A DNA stretch of 64,000 bases from CAWAND01 sp963807065. GTDB taxonomy: Bacteria; Chloroflexota; Anaerolineae; Anaerolineales; E44-bin32. How positions within the stretch are numbered: position 1 is the stretch's first letter; the number at the start of each line of letters is the position of its first letter. Positions 19,415 to 27,845 of the stretch are shown here, one piece after another. Under the pieces are notes generated by a model. It saw only the letters and a list, made by a program, of their open reading frames with translations. It searched no databases and was not told where the DNA came from. The stretch covers positions 682,001 through 746,000 of the forward strand of contig CAWDZQ010000004.1 in NCBI GenBank assembly GCA_963807065.1, in the 5' to 3' direction. The translations under genes were made by a program, and so were the position numbers.

Positions 19415-19852
19415 GTGGGACTTTTTGGTCGGTGGCGCGGCCACAGAGACGGCGACGATGGCCTGCCTTCTCGCCCATTCGATGAACGGGATGGGCTCCA
19501 GCTGGAGCTCGATCCCGAGCTGAGCGCCCGCTTGCGGCAGGCCGCAGCGCGGCGCGGCCGGCCTCCCCAAGCCCTGGTCCACGACCTGCTCACCGACGGC
19601 CTCGATCAGGGACTGCGCCGGAGCCAGGCCAAGGCCGTGCTCGACCAACTCACGCCGCGCCAGCAACAGGTCGCCAAGCTGACCACACGCGGCTACACCA
19701 ACCACCAGATCGCCGAGGCGCTGGTGGTCTCGCCGGAGACAGTCAAGACCCACATCCGCCACGTGCTGGAAAAGTTCGACGTCGCCAGCAAGGCCGACCT
19801 GCGCGTCCTGCTGCTCGACCTCAAGATCCGCTGGTGGGAGATCAATTCCTGA
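19415..19852 (+). CDS. Small LuxR-type transcriptional regulator with RHH-like N-terminus
   Basis: A 145-aa protein. Residues about 78-140 form a GerE/LuxR helix-turn-helix: LTPRQQQVAKLTTRGYTN, then ALVVSPETVKTHIRHVLEKF. The N-terminal part has no receiver or autoinducer domain. It contains LDPELSARLRQAAARRGRPP, which resembles a ribbon-helix-helix or a dimerisation helix. It is a stand-alone regulator. Its promoter carries an SOS-like operator nearly identical to the one before the RecA-like/PolB cassette at 27.8 kb, so its synthesis may be DNA-damage regulated or autoregulated. About 230 bp without features follow it. Confidence 0.85.
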   Translation: MGLFGRWRGHRDGDDGLPSRPFDERDGLQLELDPELSARLRQAAARRGRPPQALVHDLLTDGLDQGLRRSQAKAVLDQLTPRQQQVAKLTTRGYTNHQIAEALVVSPETVKTHIRHVLEKFDVASKADLRVLLLDLKIRWWEINS

Positions 19853-20083
19853 TCCGCCTCGGCTTGGCAAACTCACACCCGGGGTAATGCTCAAGACGGA
19901 CCGATGTCCGGGAGGACCCTCGCCACCCGCACCACGCGCCGCATCTACGACCTCATCGGCCGAGATCGCACGCCAGGTCGGATTTGCAGCGGTCGAGGTC
20001 CAGGATGACGTGGGGTGGGACGTTCCGAGCAAAGTGCTCGTGGCCATTCGAAGCTGACCCGGCGCAGGTGTTAGACTCTGGGT

Positions 20084-20590
20084 ATGGCCACTTCCACCCG
20101 GCGCCTGCCTGTCCCCCGCGGTTTCCTGAGATGGCTGCTCCGCTTGCCGATCGACCTGTATCAGCTGCGCCTGGGATGGCTGCTCGGCGAACGCTTCATG
20201 CTCATTGAGCACCTGGGGCGCAAGTCCGGAAAGTGGCAAAAGGTGGTCATCGAAGTCGTCGGCCACGACGAAGAAACCGACACCTACTTCGCCGCCTCCG
20301 GCTGGAAACAGCGGTCCAATTGGTATCGCAACATCCTGGCACATCCGCAGGTGAGGCTGTCCGTCGGGCGCCGAAGCCGCCTGACCGCCGTCGCCCAGAC
20401 GCTCGACGCCACCTCGGCCGGCGATCGGCTTCTCGACTATGCCCGGCGTCACCCCCTGGCCATGAGGGAACTGGCCGAGATTATGGGTTTTCCCAATCAC
20501 GACACCGAGGCCGACATCCGGGCCATCGCCGAAAGTCTGCCCATCATCGGCTTCCATATCGCACCCTGGCCCCAGTCCGCGTCCGACTGA
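20084..20590 (+). CDS. Deazaflavin (F420)-dependent nitroreductase-family protein
   Basis: A 168-aa protein of the Ddn/DUF385 split-beta-barrel family. The core motifs are LEHLGRKSGKWQKVV-like (here IEHLGRKSGKWQKVVIEVV), YFAASGWKQRSNWYRNI and HPQVRLSVG, all typical of this family, which binds F420 or heme/FMN-like cofactors. The reaction is unknown. Whether the organism makes F420 cannot be judged from this window. The start is ATG 20084; no strong ribosome-binding site is seen. Confidence 0.8.
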   Translation: MATSTRRLPVPRGFLRWLLRLPIDLYQLRLGWLLGERFMLIEHLGRKSGKWQKVVIEVVGHDEETDTYFAASGWKQRSNWYRNILAHPQVRLSVGRRSRLTAVAQTLDATSAGDRLLDYARRHPLAMRELAEIMGFPNHDTEADIRAIAESLPIIGFHIAPWPQSASD

Positions 20591-20775
20591 CCCGCGCGCG
20601 CTGGCATGTCATGGCGGAGAGGCGCCGAAGCCACCGTTTCGTCTGGACAGATCGGAACGAAGGCCAAGCTCCCTGCGCTCGCTCGCCATGGCCCGCCGTC
20701 GCTCCACGACGAAAGCCAGCCCCAAAGCTGTTCAGCCCAGCCGGGCGGGATGACAAACAACCTTGTCCCTTGAGT

Positions 20776-20793
20776 ATGTGAGATACTTCACAA
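20776..20793. promoter_or_regulatory. Rex/CRP-like palindromic operator (site 2)
   Basis: ATGTGA-GATACT-TCACAA, one base off the TTGTGA-N6-TCACAA pattern. It also contains a second overlapping palindrome, AGTAT-GTGAG-ATACT. It lies 83 bp before the toast-rack lipoprotein start. The remainder of 20591-20875 shows no other feature. Confidence 0.45.
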
Positions 20794-20875
20794 GCCGCGA
20801 CCTCGGAGCAAGAGTCCTCGTATAGCCATGGAGGATAACTTCGAACACAGACCCATGCCGGAAGGAGATCCGCTC

Positions 20876-21760
20876 ATGCTTGCAAGAAAACCCCTGCTCG
20901 CACTGTCCGTGCTGGCCGCGGCAGCGCTGGCCTGCAGCTTCAACTTCGACCTGCCCAAAATCAGCTTCGGCACGGCCGACACCGGCCCGACCCAAACCGA
21001 GACGATTCACATCCCGGAGCAGACCAACGACCCGGCCGTGCTAGAACTCCACTTTGGTGCAGGCGACCTGATGATCGGGCCCGGGGCCGTTGGGAGCCTG
21101 GTGGATGGCACCGCCACCTATAACGTGGACCGGCTCAAGCCGACCGTCACCCAATCGGATTCGGGTGTGATCCTGTCCAGCGTGGACATCGACGTGAACG
21201 ACATCCCGTTCACTCCGCTGGATCCGGGCGCCAAACTCAAGAACACCTGGGATCTCCAGTTGGGCACCCAGCCAATGGACCTGACCATCGCCGCCGGCGC
21301 ATATCATGCCGAAATAGACCTGGGCGGGGCGTCGATTTCGATGCTCACGGTGCAGGATGGCGCATCAGACGTCCATCTTGACTTCTCGCAGCCGAACCGG
21401 GTAGCGATGAATCAGTTCGCCTACAGCACGGGTGCCTCCAGCGTCAAACTGACCCATCTGGCCAACGCCAACTTCGAGACGCTGGTCTTTAATGGCGGCG
21501 CCGGCGACTACACGCTCGAGTTCAGCGGCGACCTCAGGTCGGACGAGGACGTGACCGTCAAGGCCGGGCTGGGGCAGGTGACCTTGATCATCCCCGACGG
21601 CATACCTGTGACCTTCGATGTCAGCGGGGGGCTGACCAATGTCGAAATGCAGGGCAGCTTTCAAAGTGGCGGGCGGGCGTTCAATCAATCCGCACCCGGC
21701 CCTTCGCTCACCATCCACGTGGAGATGGGGGCGGGCAACTTGACGCTTCGCAATCCCTGA
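20876..21760 (+). CDS. Lipoprotein with toast-rack (beta-helix, DUF4097/LiaF-like) domain
   Basis: A 294-aa protein. The start is ATG 20876, preceded by AAGGAG with 8-base spacing; an upstream ATG at 20828 lacks this. Signal peptide with lipobox (AAAALACSF). The mature part is a repetitive beta structure, with repeating phrases such as LELHFGAGDLMIGPG, VFNGGAGDYTLEFSG, VKAGLGQVTLIIP and VEMGAGNLTLRNP, typical of toast-rack N-terminal/DUF4097 proteins found in envelope-stress genes. The function is unknown. A Rex/CRP-like palindrome lies 83 bp upstream. Confidence 0.78.
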   Translation: MLARKPLLALSVLAAAALACSFNFDLPKISFGTADTGPTQTETIHIPEQTNDPAVLELHFGAGDLMIGPGAVGSLVDGTATYNVDRLKPTVTQSDSGVILSSVDIDVNDIPFTPLDPGAKLKNTWDLQLGTQPMDLTIAAGAYHAEIDLGGASISMLTVQDGASDVHLDFSQPNRVAMNQFAYSTGASSVKLTHLANANFETLVFNGGAGDYTLEFSGDLRSDEDVTVKAGLGQVTLIIPDGIPVTFDVSGGLTNVEMQGSFQSGGRAFNQSAPGPSLTIHVEMGAGNLTLRNP

Positions 21761-21962
21761 TCGCGACAGCATCCCTCGGCGCGTCACACACCGACCCGAG
21801 GCTGCTAGCCTCCCAGGCCGACATCCCACGCGTAGGGACACGGCGTACGGTGCCCCTAGCCATTGGCCGCAAAGCCGGTGAGCGCTGGATTGCAGATATT
21901 GATGACGCGAGATCGGAGGGACCTGAATTGAGATCGGCAGCCGGCGGGATACGGCCCAGGCC

Positions 21963-22475
21963 TTAGCCGAGCAATCCCCCATAAAACAGGCTGATCAACA
22001 TGTTGAAGATGATGTACACAGCCAGGCCGAGCACAGCCGTCACCAACGCCTTGAAGGTATCGAATTCCATCGTCTCGCGAATGGCGATGGCCCCAGCGGC
22101 GATAGTCAGGAGCCAGGCTGCCAGCCTGAAGATCGGCCCGACACAGGTCAGAAAGCCGAGCAGGCCAACGAAGCGAGGCGCAGTCGCATAGCCCAGCGCG
22201 CGGACCATCTCGCCCAGCTGGCTCCGGCCGCCCAGAAAATCGCCCACAAGATTGGCGATCACCGCCCACAAGAGCCAACCAATCAACAGACCGTTGATCA
22301 GTTCGGCGCCGAACCCCAGCACCCAGTGACCGGACCCGATTCCCATGCCGATCCCCGAAAGCAGCGTCGCACCCAGAACGATCAGCGCTGCCTCCCCCTG
22401 AAGTCGCTCGTCGCCGGCCACCTCGCGGTAGAGACTTGGGTCCAAACGGGCGGCGCGCAGCAGACGCTCTAGCAT
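21963..22475 (-). CDS. Yip1-family membrane protein
   Basis: A 170-aa protein. A polar N-terminus (LLRAARLDPSLYREVAGDE) precedes about five hydrophobic segments. The pattern of a loop with LGEMVRALGYATAPRFVGLLGF between helices is characteristic of bacterial Yip1-domain proteins. Their function is unknown. The 200 bp between its end and the toast-rack gene carry no feature I can identify. It is 33 bp downstream of the following minus-strand gene and probably co-transcribed with it. Confidence 0.75.
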   Translation of the reverse strand: MLERLLRAARLDPSLYREVAGDERLQGEAALIVLGATLLSGIGMGIGSGHWVLGFGAELINGLLIGWLLWAVIANLVGDFLGGRSQLGEMVRALGYATAPRFVGLLGFLTCVGPIFRLAAWLLTIAAGAIAIRETMEFDTFKALVTAVLGLAVYIIFNMLISLFYGGLLG

Positions 22476-22508
22476 GGGAGTCGCCTCCGATGACCGGGTG
22501 GAACCGCC

Positions 22509-23984
22509 TCAGTCGGCGGTCTTGAGGCTCATTCGCCCATCCGCTTGAGGCTCATAGCTCATGGGACCCTGCGGGATCTTGTTGATCACCTGGAGTTGCC
22601 CGGCGTCCATCGCCTCCCAGATAATCTGGAAAGGCGCCTTGCCGTCCACCCACTTCTCGGCGATGACGCAGCCGTGGCCGGGCAGCACCGTGAATACAAG
22701 ATTCCGCGGATCCTCCGGATTGGTCAGGGACTCCGCGCGGCCAAAGGCTTCCTTGATGCCCTGGGCCTGGGCTTCCGTGGCGCAAGACACCAGGTAGTAA
22801 TAGTAGGGCGCGTCCAGCGGCACATATTCCACAGCGTCAGGATCGTAGCCGCCGATTGCCCGGTGGCCATGCAGCTTGGAGCGCACCACTGGAACCTCGC
22901 CATCGATGTCCCAGCCGTCATCCAGCGTGATCCTCGGCAGGACGCGATCCATATCCAGCATTTCCACCGCTTCCGACGACGGGGGGTCGTTGCGCTTGCC
23001 CTCGACGTGGCGGACCTGTGCACCGCTCCCATCCGGCTGCAGCCCCACAATCACCGCCAGGTCGTCTTCGGTGATGTTGCCCTTATCCACCGGGCGGGCG
23101 CTCCCGGTCACCGTGGCGATCAACGCCTGCAGATGAGGCTCCCAAGTGGCAAAGCAGCCCTCGCTGTACTGGCTGGCGACCGAGTTGGCCACCGCCGGCA
23201 CCTGCACCAGGTCCACGATGCGCACCATCTCGGTGAAGAACCGCCTCTCATTCAGCTCCAGCGCTGCCGAGCGCATGGCCTCGACCGTATTGAGCTCAGC
23301 CCACTCGGTGCGGCCGATCATCGGCTCGTGCACGCTGTGCTCGGTGACCTCACCGGTGCTGGCGGCGGTCACGATCCGCATGACGATGTCGGAGTAGAAC
23401 TCGTGCTCGTCATCGGCCTGGCTGCGGGGATGTGCCCCCACCAGGTCGAAGTGGTAGGCCTCCAGCGCCTGCTGGTCGCCGACCACCAGGACAATACGAA
23501 TGCTCTTGGATTGCGCCTGAAGCAGACGCTCGAGGGCCATGATTGGGCCGCCGCGCAACCCCTGTTCGACCAGCACGCGGTAGGCGTCGGGTGCCAGGCC
23601 GGGGAACTGGAAATCCTTGGGGTTGGGTGGGCTCTTCTCGAGCGCCTTTTCAAAACGCCCCAGGGACTCTTTAAGTTCATCCGGGGTGACGTGGATCAGG
23701 GTGTAAATCGTGGGGGACTTGTCCAGCCCAAACTTCCGCCGGGCGGAGAACAACATGGCATCCCGCCATCCCAACGGTTCACCATAGCGTGCCGTCGTGA
23801 GCAGCACATCCGTGTCGTTGCCAGGGACATCCTGGATCTCATGCCCGAGCTCCTGGAATGCCTGCAGCAGATTGTCGGCGACGTCTTCCAGCATACCGGT
23901 CATCGGTCCGGGCTCGAATACCACCCGGATCTTCTTCAACCACTGATGGGCCGGCTTGGCCGTCTGTTCGAAACCTACACTCAT
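22509..23984 (-). CDS. Conserved hypothetical soluble protein (491 aa)
   Basis: A long soluble protein without a signal peptide or membrane helices. The N-terminal region (IRVVFEPGPMTGMLEDVADNL) resembles the first strand-helix of a nucleotide-sugar or Rossmann-type domain, and VLLTTARYGEPLGWRDAML suggests a ligand loop. The middle is rich in acidic helices. The C-terminal part has PGHGCVIAEKWVDGKAPF. I cannot assign a family. Codon use and composition match the neighbours. It may be co-transcribed with the Yip1-like gene. Confidence 0.7.
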   Translation of the reverse strand: MSVGFEQTAKPAHQWLKKIRVVFEPGPMTGMLEDVADNLLQAFQELGHEIQDVPGNDTDVLLTTARYGEPLGWRDAMLFSARRKFGLDKSPTIYTLIHVTPDELKESLGRFEKALEKSPPNPKDFQFPGLAPDAYRVLVEQGLRGGPIMALERLLQAQSKSIRIVLVVGDQQALEAYHFDLVGAHPRSQADDEHEFYSDIVMRIVTAASTGEVTEHSVHEPMIGRTEWAELNTVEAMRSAALELNERRFFTEMVRIVDLVQVPAVANSVASQYSEGCFATWEPHLQALIATVTGSARPVDKGNITEDDLAVIVGLQPDGSGAQVRHVEGKRNDPPSSEAVEMLDMDRVLPRITLDDGWDIDGEVPVVRSKLHGHRAIGGYDPDAVEYVPLDAPYYYYLVSCATEAQAQGIKEAFGRAESLTNPEDPRNLVFTVLPGHGCVIAEKWVDGKAPFQIIWEAMDAGQLQVINKIPQGPMSYEPQADGRMSLKTAD

Positions 23985-24052
23985 GAATCGTTTCTCCTAA
24001 CCTCGACCCTCTCGGGCCGAACGGCCATTTCTGGCCTCCCAGCTACCCCCGA

Positions 24053-25192
24053 TCATACAGGGATATGGCGCTTGAAAACCCGGTGGTTCTTGTATGGAAC
24101 CGCACCCACATTCTCAAGATCGCGGCGCATCTCTACGGCGCTTTCCGCCACCTGGGTGAGGTCTGCGTGGCGGAACTCGTACTCGCGAATCGTCTTTTCC
24201 ATTTCAGAGTACATCAAGGCGTTCCCGCCCCGTCCTTTGAACTCGGGCAGGATGCCCACACCGTTCAAGGAAATCCACTTTGTCCGACGGAATTCTATCA
24301 GTAGATCGATCAGGCCGAACGGGAAAAGCCGGCCGCCGCTGCGCTGGATGGCGGCCGATACGTCCGGGAACCCAAACAGGAACCCAACCACCCGATCTTC
24401 GTGGGTGATGATCTTGATCAGCCTCGGATCGGCCACCGTCATCAGATTGTCGGTGAGGAAGGCGATCTCGGCCTCCGAAAGCGGATAGTATTCCCAGTTG
24501 TTAATGAAGGACTCATTGTAGGCCCGCCCAATTCGGTCCGCCCACTTGACCAATTCGCGCTTGTTCTTGAAGCGATGGACGTGCAGGCCGCTGCGCTTGG
24601 CGGCGCGTTCGGCGATGCGGTGGACCCGCTCCGGCATGCGGAATTTCTCGGGGCTGAGATAACAGGAGACGAAGTCGACCTTCTTTTCGAACCCCAGCTT
24701 CTCAACAAAGGCCGGATAGTAAGGTGGGTTGTAGTTCATCATCGTCATCGCCGGCCGGAATTCGAAGCCCTCCACCAACATACCGTAGCCATCCAGGGCG
24801 CCAAACCCTTTGGGGCCGTTGATGTCGGTCAGGCCGCGATCCCGCGCCCATCCGTAGGCCGTTTCGAAAAGGGCCTCAGCCACCTCGAAGTCCTCGATGC
24901 ATTCAAAGAGATAGAACTGGGCTTCTCGCACATCGTGGTAAGCGTTGAACGGCTTGTTCTGCATGGCCGCGATCCGGCCCACCGGTTTGCCATCCTTCCT
25001 GGCCACGAAGAAGTCGGCGTCCGAATGTTGGTAGAAAGGATGCTTGTCCCGATTGAGCATGGTAGCAGCGTCAATGCGGATAGGAGGAACCCAGAGGGGA
25101 TTATCGCGATAGAGTTCGAATGGGAGATTGAGGAAGTCACGTGTCTCGCGCTTGGATCGGGTGTCGATCTTTTCGATACTGAGCATGCGCAC
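24053..25192 (-). CDS. GNAT-fold N-acyltransferase-like protein
   Basis: A 379-aa cytosolic protein. The N-terminal part (FLNLPFELYRDNPLWVPPIR) and middle (GFGALDGYGMLVEGFEF) match a family of long GNAT-like proteins seen in many bacteria. The acetyl-CoA-type fold is supported by LNGVGILPEFKGRGGNALMY near the C-terminus, where the RGxGxA-like P-loop is degenerate (KGRGGNA). The substrate is unknown. It is divergent from the plsC-like gene with about 80 bp between them. Confidence 0.75.
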   Translation of the reverse strand: MRMLSIEKIDTRSKRETRDFLNLPFELYRDNPLWVPPIRIDAATMLNRDKHPFYQHSDADFFVARKDGKPVGRIAAMQNKPFNAYHDVREAQFYLFECIEDFEVAEALFETAYGWARDRGLTDINGPKGFGALDGYGMLVEGFEFRPAMTMMNYNPPYYPAFVEKLGFEKKVDFVSCYLSPEKFRMPERVHRIAERAAKRSGLHVHRFKNKRELVKWADRIGRAYNESFINNWEYYPLSEAEIAFLTDNLMTVADPRLIKIITHEDRVVGFLFGFPDVSAAIQRSGGRLFPFGLIDLLIEFRRTKWISLNGVGILPEFKGRGGNALMYSEMEKTIREYEFRHADLTQVAESAVEMRRDLENVGAVPYKNHRVFKRHIPV

Positions 25193-25275
25193 CTCGTCCG
25201 GGTGATTTAGCCGATTGTAACATCGGCTCTATCCGTCTACAATCGGGCTTCCATCTCCTGGAGGTCGACCGTCGC

Positions 25276-25959
25276 GTGATTGTCAAACTCTTGCTGGCAT
25301 TCTTTCGGTCTGGATTGTGGCTTCTGACGCGAACCGAGGTTGAGGGGCTTGAGAACCTGCCCGAGCCGCCGTACATCCTGGCCATCAACCACCTGGGGAC
25401 GCTCGACGTCCCTTTCGTTTACGCCACCGCCGGCGGGGCGCATCTCGTTGGTTGGGCGGCCGAGAAGTACGAGCACAGCCTGATCCGGGGCACGATCCTC
25501 AGAGCTGGCGGCGCCGTCTTTATCCAGCGCGGCAAGGTGGACCGGCGCGCCCTCGACTTCGCCGTTCAGACGCTCAAGAGCGGCAAGTCCTTTGGCATGG
25601 CGCCGGAGGGCACCCGCAGCCCTCACCACAGCTTGATCCGCGGCAAGACCGGCGTGGCCTACCTGGCCGCCGAATCGGGCGTCCCCGTGGTTCCTGTGGC
25701 GCTCACCGGAACGCAACGACCGTACGACCACTGGAAGCGCCTGCGCCGCCCCCTGATGACGGCCCACTACGGTCCCCCTTTCCATCTTCCGCCTCTTCCC
25801 GAAGAAGGCCGCGGTTCGGCCCTTCGCCGGAACACCGACGAGATCATGTGCCATATCGCTGCCCTGCTCCCGCCCAAGTACCGCGGCGTCTACGCCGATC
25901 ACCCGCGCACCCTCGAACTGATCGAACAAGGTTATGGCAAACACGATTTGAAGCCATGA
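25276..25959 (+). CDS. 1-acyl-sn-glycerol-3-phosphate acyltransferase-like (PlsC family)
   Basis: A 227-aa membrane-associated acyltransferase of phospholipid synthesis. The catalytic block I is INHLGTLDVPF (the HX4D motif, His and Asp present), block III is APEGTRSPH, and block IV is VPVVPVALTG. The start is GTG 25276 with GGAGG about 12 bases upstream. The acyl acceptor is presumed to be lysophosphatidate but could differ. The downstream gene is separated by 52 bp that contain a perfect Rex-type palindrome. Confidence 0.88.
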   Translation: MIVKLLLAFFRSGLWLLTRTEVEGLENLPEPPYILAINHLGTLDVPFVYATAGGAHLVGWAAEKYEHSLIRGTILRAGGAVFIQRGKVDRRALDFAVQTLKSGKSFGMAPEGTRSPHHSLIRGKTGVAYLAAESGVPVVPVALTGTQRPYDHWKRLRRPLMTAHYGPPFHLPPLPEEGRGSALRRNTDEIMCHIAALLPPKYRGVYADHPRTLELIEQGYGKHDLKP

Positions 25960-25978
25960 GAGGCAAAGCACAATCCGT

Positions 25979-25996
25979 TTGTGAATTCCTTCACAA
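25979..25996. promoter_or_regulatory. Rex/CRP-like palindromic operator (site 3)
   Basis: TTGTGAA-TTCC-TTCACAA, a perfect match to the Rex operator pattern TTGTGAA-N4-TTCACAA. It ends 15 bp before the ATG of the membrane protein at 26012. Confidence 0.65.
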
Positions 25997-26011
25997 CACG
26001 AGGTTGAACCC

Positions 26012-26638
26012 ATGTCCCTGCTGAACCCGCTCACCATCCTCTTCTACACGCTGGCCGCTGCAGCGTTGGGATCTTTGATCGTCCTGGCGCGCGGCGCCAC
26101 CGACCGGAAAAGCCGGGCCTTCGGATTGGCCGCCTTGGGGCTTATCGGCAGCCTGGATGCCATGTCGCTTTTGGGAGGCTTTTCCATCGGGCCTATCATG
26201 GCGTTGGTGGCGGTCCCCCTGGCGGTGTTGTTGGCCTGGGCGACCGGCACGTTTCGCATGCCCCTGGGGCTGGTGGCACTGGCCACCGGGGTGTTGGCCG
26301 TTGGGCTGCTGTGGGGCGATGTCTACCGAACCATCCAGTGGACGGTCGGGTTTGGGCTGGCGGCGGTGGCAGTGCTGTCCGTCATGCGGTTGGTGCGGTT
26401 CTGGGCCACCCGCGAGCAAGGCGAGTTCAGCGGCTGGTGCCTGGCCCTGAGCGCCGCGCTCGGAGGGGTGGGGCTGATCTTCGGCGTCCCTGACCCGACC
26501 GCTGTCGGGCTTTGGGCGGCCCGCCTCGGCGCTCTGGCAGCCGCCGGACTTGTCTTCTTCACCCCGCGCTTCCAGTTGGGCCTGGTGGCGATGGCGCTCC
26601 TCGACGGTTTGTTGGCGCTCGGCCTCTCCGGCGCCTGA
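26012..26638 (+). CDS. Small multi-pass membrane protein, unknown
   Basis: A 208-aa protein, almost entirely hydrophobic, with about seven short membrane helices and few charged residues. The start is ATG 26012 after GAGG. No family is recognised. The closeness of a perfect Rex-type operator suggests control by NADH/NAD+ redox state or by a CRP-like factor, which would fit a respiratory or membrane-energetics role; this is inference only. Confidence 0.7.
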   Translation: MSLLNPLTILFYTLAAAALGSLIVLARGATDRKSRAFGLAALGLIGSLDAMSLLGGFSIGPIMALVAVPLAVLLAWATGTFRMPLGLVALATGVLAVGLLWGDVYRTIQWTVGFGLAAVAVLSVMRLVRFWATREQGEFSGWCLALSAALGGVGLIFGVPDPTAVGLWAARLGALAAAGLVFFTPRFQLGLVAMALLDGLLALGLSGA

Positions 26639-26722
26639 CCCCGGCTTCGACCGGCAACGTTCCTCTTTCGGCATCAACCCGGGCGCGACTTTCGGCCCGC
26701 GGGGCATGTATCCGTTAACACC

Positions 26723-27733
26723 ATGGTTCGATTGCGCCAGTATGCCCCTGCCTTGATGTTGTCTTTCCTGGCACCCGCCATCGGCGAGCTCCTCTCCGGG
26801 TCTTCGCCCCCCTTTAAGTTCTTCAACCCCTTGCTGCTCGTCGTGCTGTGCGTTCTGTACGGCAGCGGGGCTCTCCTCATTCGCGAGCTCACCCTGCGCT
26901 GGGGGAAGGGTTGGCCGACCATTCTCACCCTGGGGGCCGCCTACGCAATGATCGAAGAAGGGCTGATGGTCAAGAGCCTGTTCGACCCAGCCTGGCCCGG
27001 CTTGGGGGATTACGGCACCATCGGCCGCACCTGGGGTGTGAACTGGATCTGGAGCGTCAACCTCGCCGTCTATCACGCCGTCTTCAGCATCGCCATCCCC
27101 ATCCTGCTTGTGGGGCTCGCCTTCCCCAGGCGACGCCGGGCCTGGGTTTCCCGCCGGGTCCTTTGGATCCTGGCCGGACTGTTGGCTGCCGACGTGTTGT
27201 TCGGCTTCACCCTGATGACGCCTTACCGGCCGCCAGCCCTTCAATATCTACTGACCACCCTGCTGGTGCTCGGACTGATCCACCTCGCGCGCCGCCTGCC
27301 AGCGACCTGCTTCGCAGCGCCCCATCCTACTGGCCGGCTTCGACGTGTCGGCTGGGTCGGCCTGATCGCCTTTGCCGGGACGACGGCCTACTTCGGCGCT
27401 TCCTGGGGCTTGCCCGCCGCCGGGCTTCCGCCGTGGCTGCTGTTCGAAGCCACGGCTTTCGTGGTGAGTGGCACCGCCATCGCGATCGTCGCCCTGACCG
27501 GAGGCGGCCGGCTGGCGTCTCCGGCCCATCGCTTGGCTATGGCCTCCGGCGCCCTGTCGTTCTTCATCCTGCTATCCCCGCTTCAGGAGTTCGGCCGTGG
27601 GGCGCCCGGGATGACGTTGGTCGGCCTGCTGACGGCGCTCATGCTCGTGTGGCTCTCGCGCCGCCTGCGGCGCGAGTCCGCCCCTGGCCCGGACTTTCTC
27701 TCCCCGTCCCCCGGCCTTCCCCCGCGCGGGTGA
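26723..27733 (+). CDS. Polytopic membrane protein, unknown (336 aa)
   Basis: About nine to ten hydrophobic segments. Conserved-looking polar features sit inside or next to helices: APAIGELLSGSSPP, AYAMIEEGLMVKSLFDP (acidic pair in a helix) and LLSPLQEFGRG. These resemble intramembrane active-site residues, but I cannot name a family. The C-terminus is Arg/Pro-rich. It lies 84 bp downstream of the previous membrane gene and may be in the same operon. The SOS-like promoter of the next cassette begins 35 bp after its stop. Confidence 0.72.
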   Translation: MVRLRQYAPALMLSFLAPAIGELLSGSSPPFKFFNPLLLVVLCVLYGSGALLIRELTLRWGKGWPTILTLGAAYAMIEEGLMVKSLFDPAWPGLGDYGTIGRTWGVNWIWSVNLAVYHAVFSIAIPILLVGLAFPRRRRAWVSRRVLWILAGLLAADVLFGFTLMTPYRPPALQYLLTTLLVLGLIHLARRLPATCFAAPHPTGRLRRVGWVGLIAFAGTTAYFGASWGLPAAGLPPWLLFEATAFVVSGTAIAIVALTGGGRLASPAHRLAMASGALSFFILLSPLQEFGRGAPGMTLVGLLTALMLVWLSRRLRRESAPGPDFLSPSPGLPPRG

Positions 27734-27767
27734 TCTTCCGGCCATCCCAAATCAACCTCGAGTGGGA

Positions 27768-27813
27768 TTGTCCCACAGCGCATTTCAGGCTATATCTGTA
27801 GCACATATGTTCT
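27768..27813 (+). promoter_or_regulatory. Promoter with SOS-like operator before the RecA-like/PolB2 cassette
   Basis: TTGTCC (27768-27773), 17-bp spacer, TATATC (27791-27796). The 14-mer AGCACATATGTTCT (27800-27813) covers the predicted transcription start. It differs at one base from the perfect palindrome AGAACATATGTTCT at 19338-19351, and keeps the core of the Gram-positive LexA box. Confidence 0.65.
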
Positions 27814-27845
27814 ATTCGTCGCACGTGCCGTCCGAGAGGAACGCC

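Noticed and set aside
22545..24488. 647-codon open frame on the plus strand
   Set aside because: It lies opposite the 491-aa hypothetical and the GNAT-like gene; its product is His/Arg/Leu-rich without any domain, as expected from antisense of GC-rich genes.
25991..27244. 417-codon open frame on the minus strand
   Set aside because: Antisense to two membrane proteins; Gln/Gly/His-rich and without a fold.
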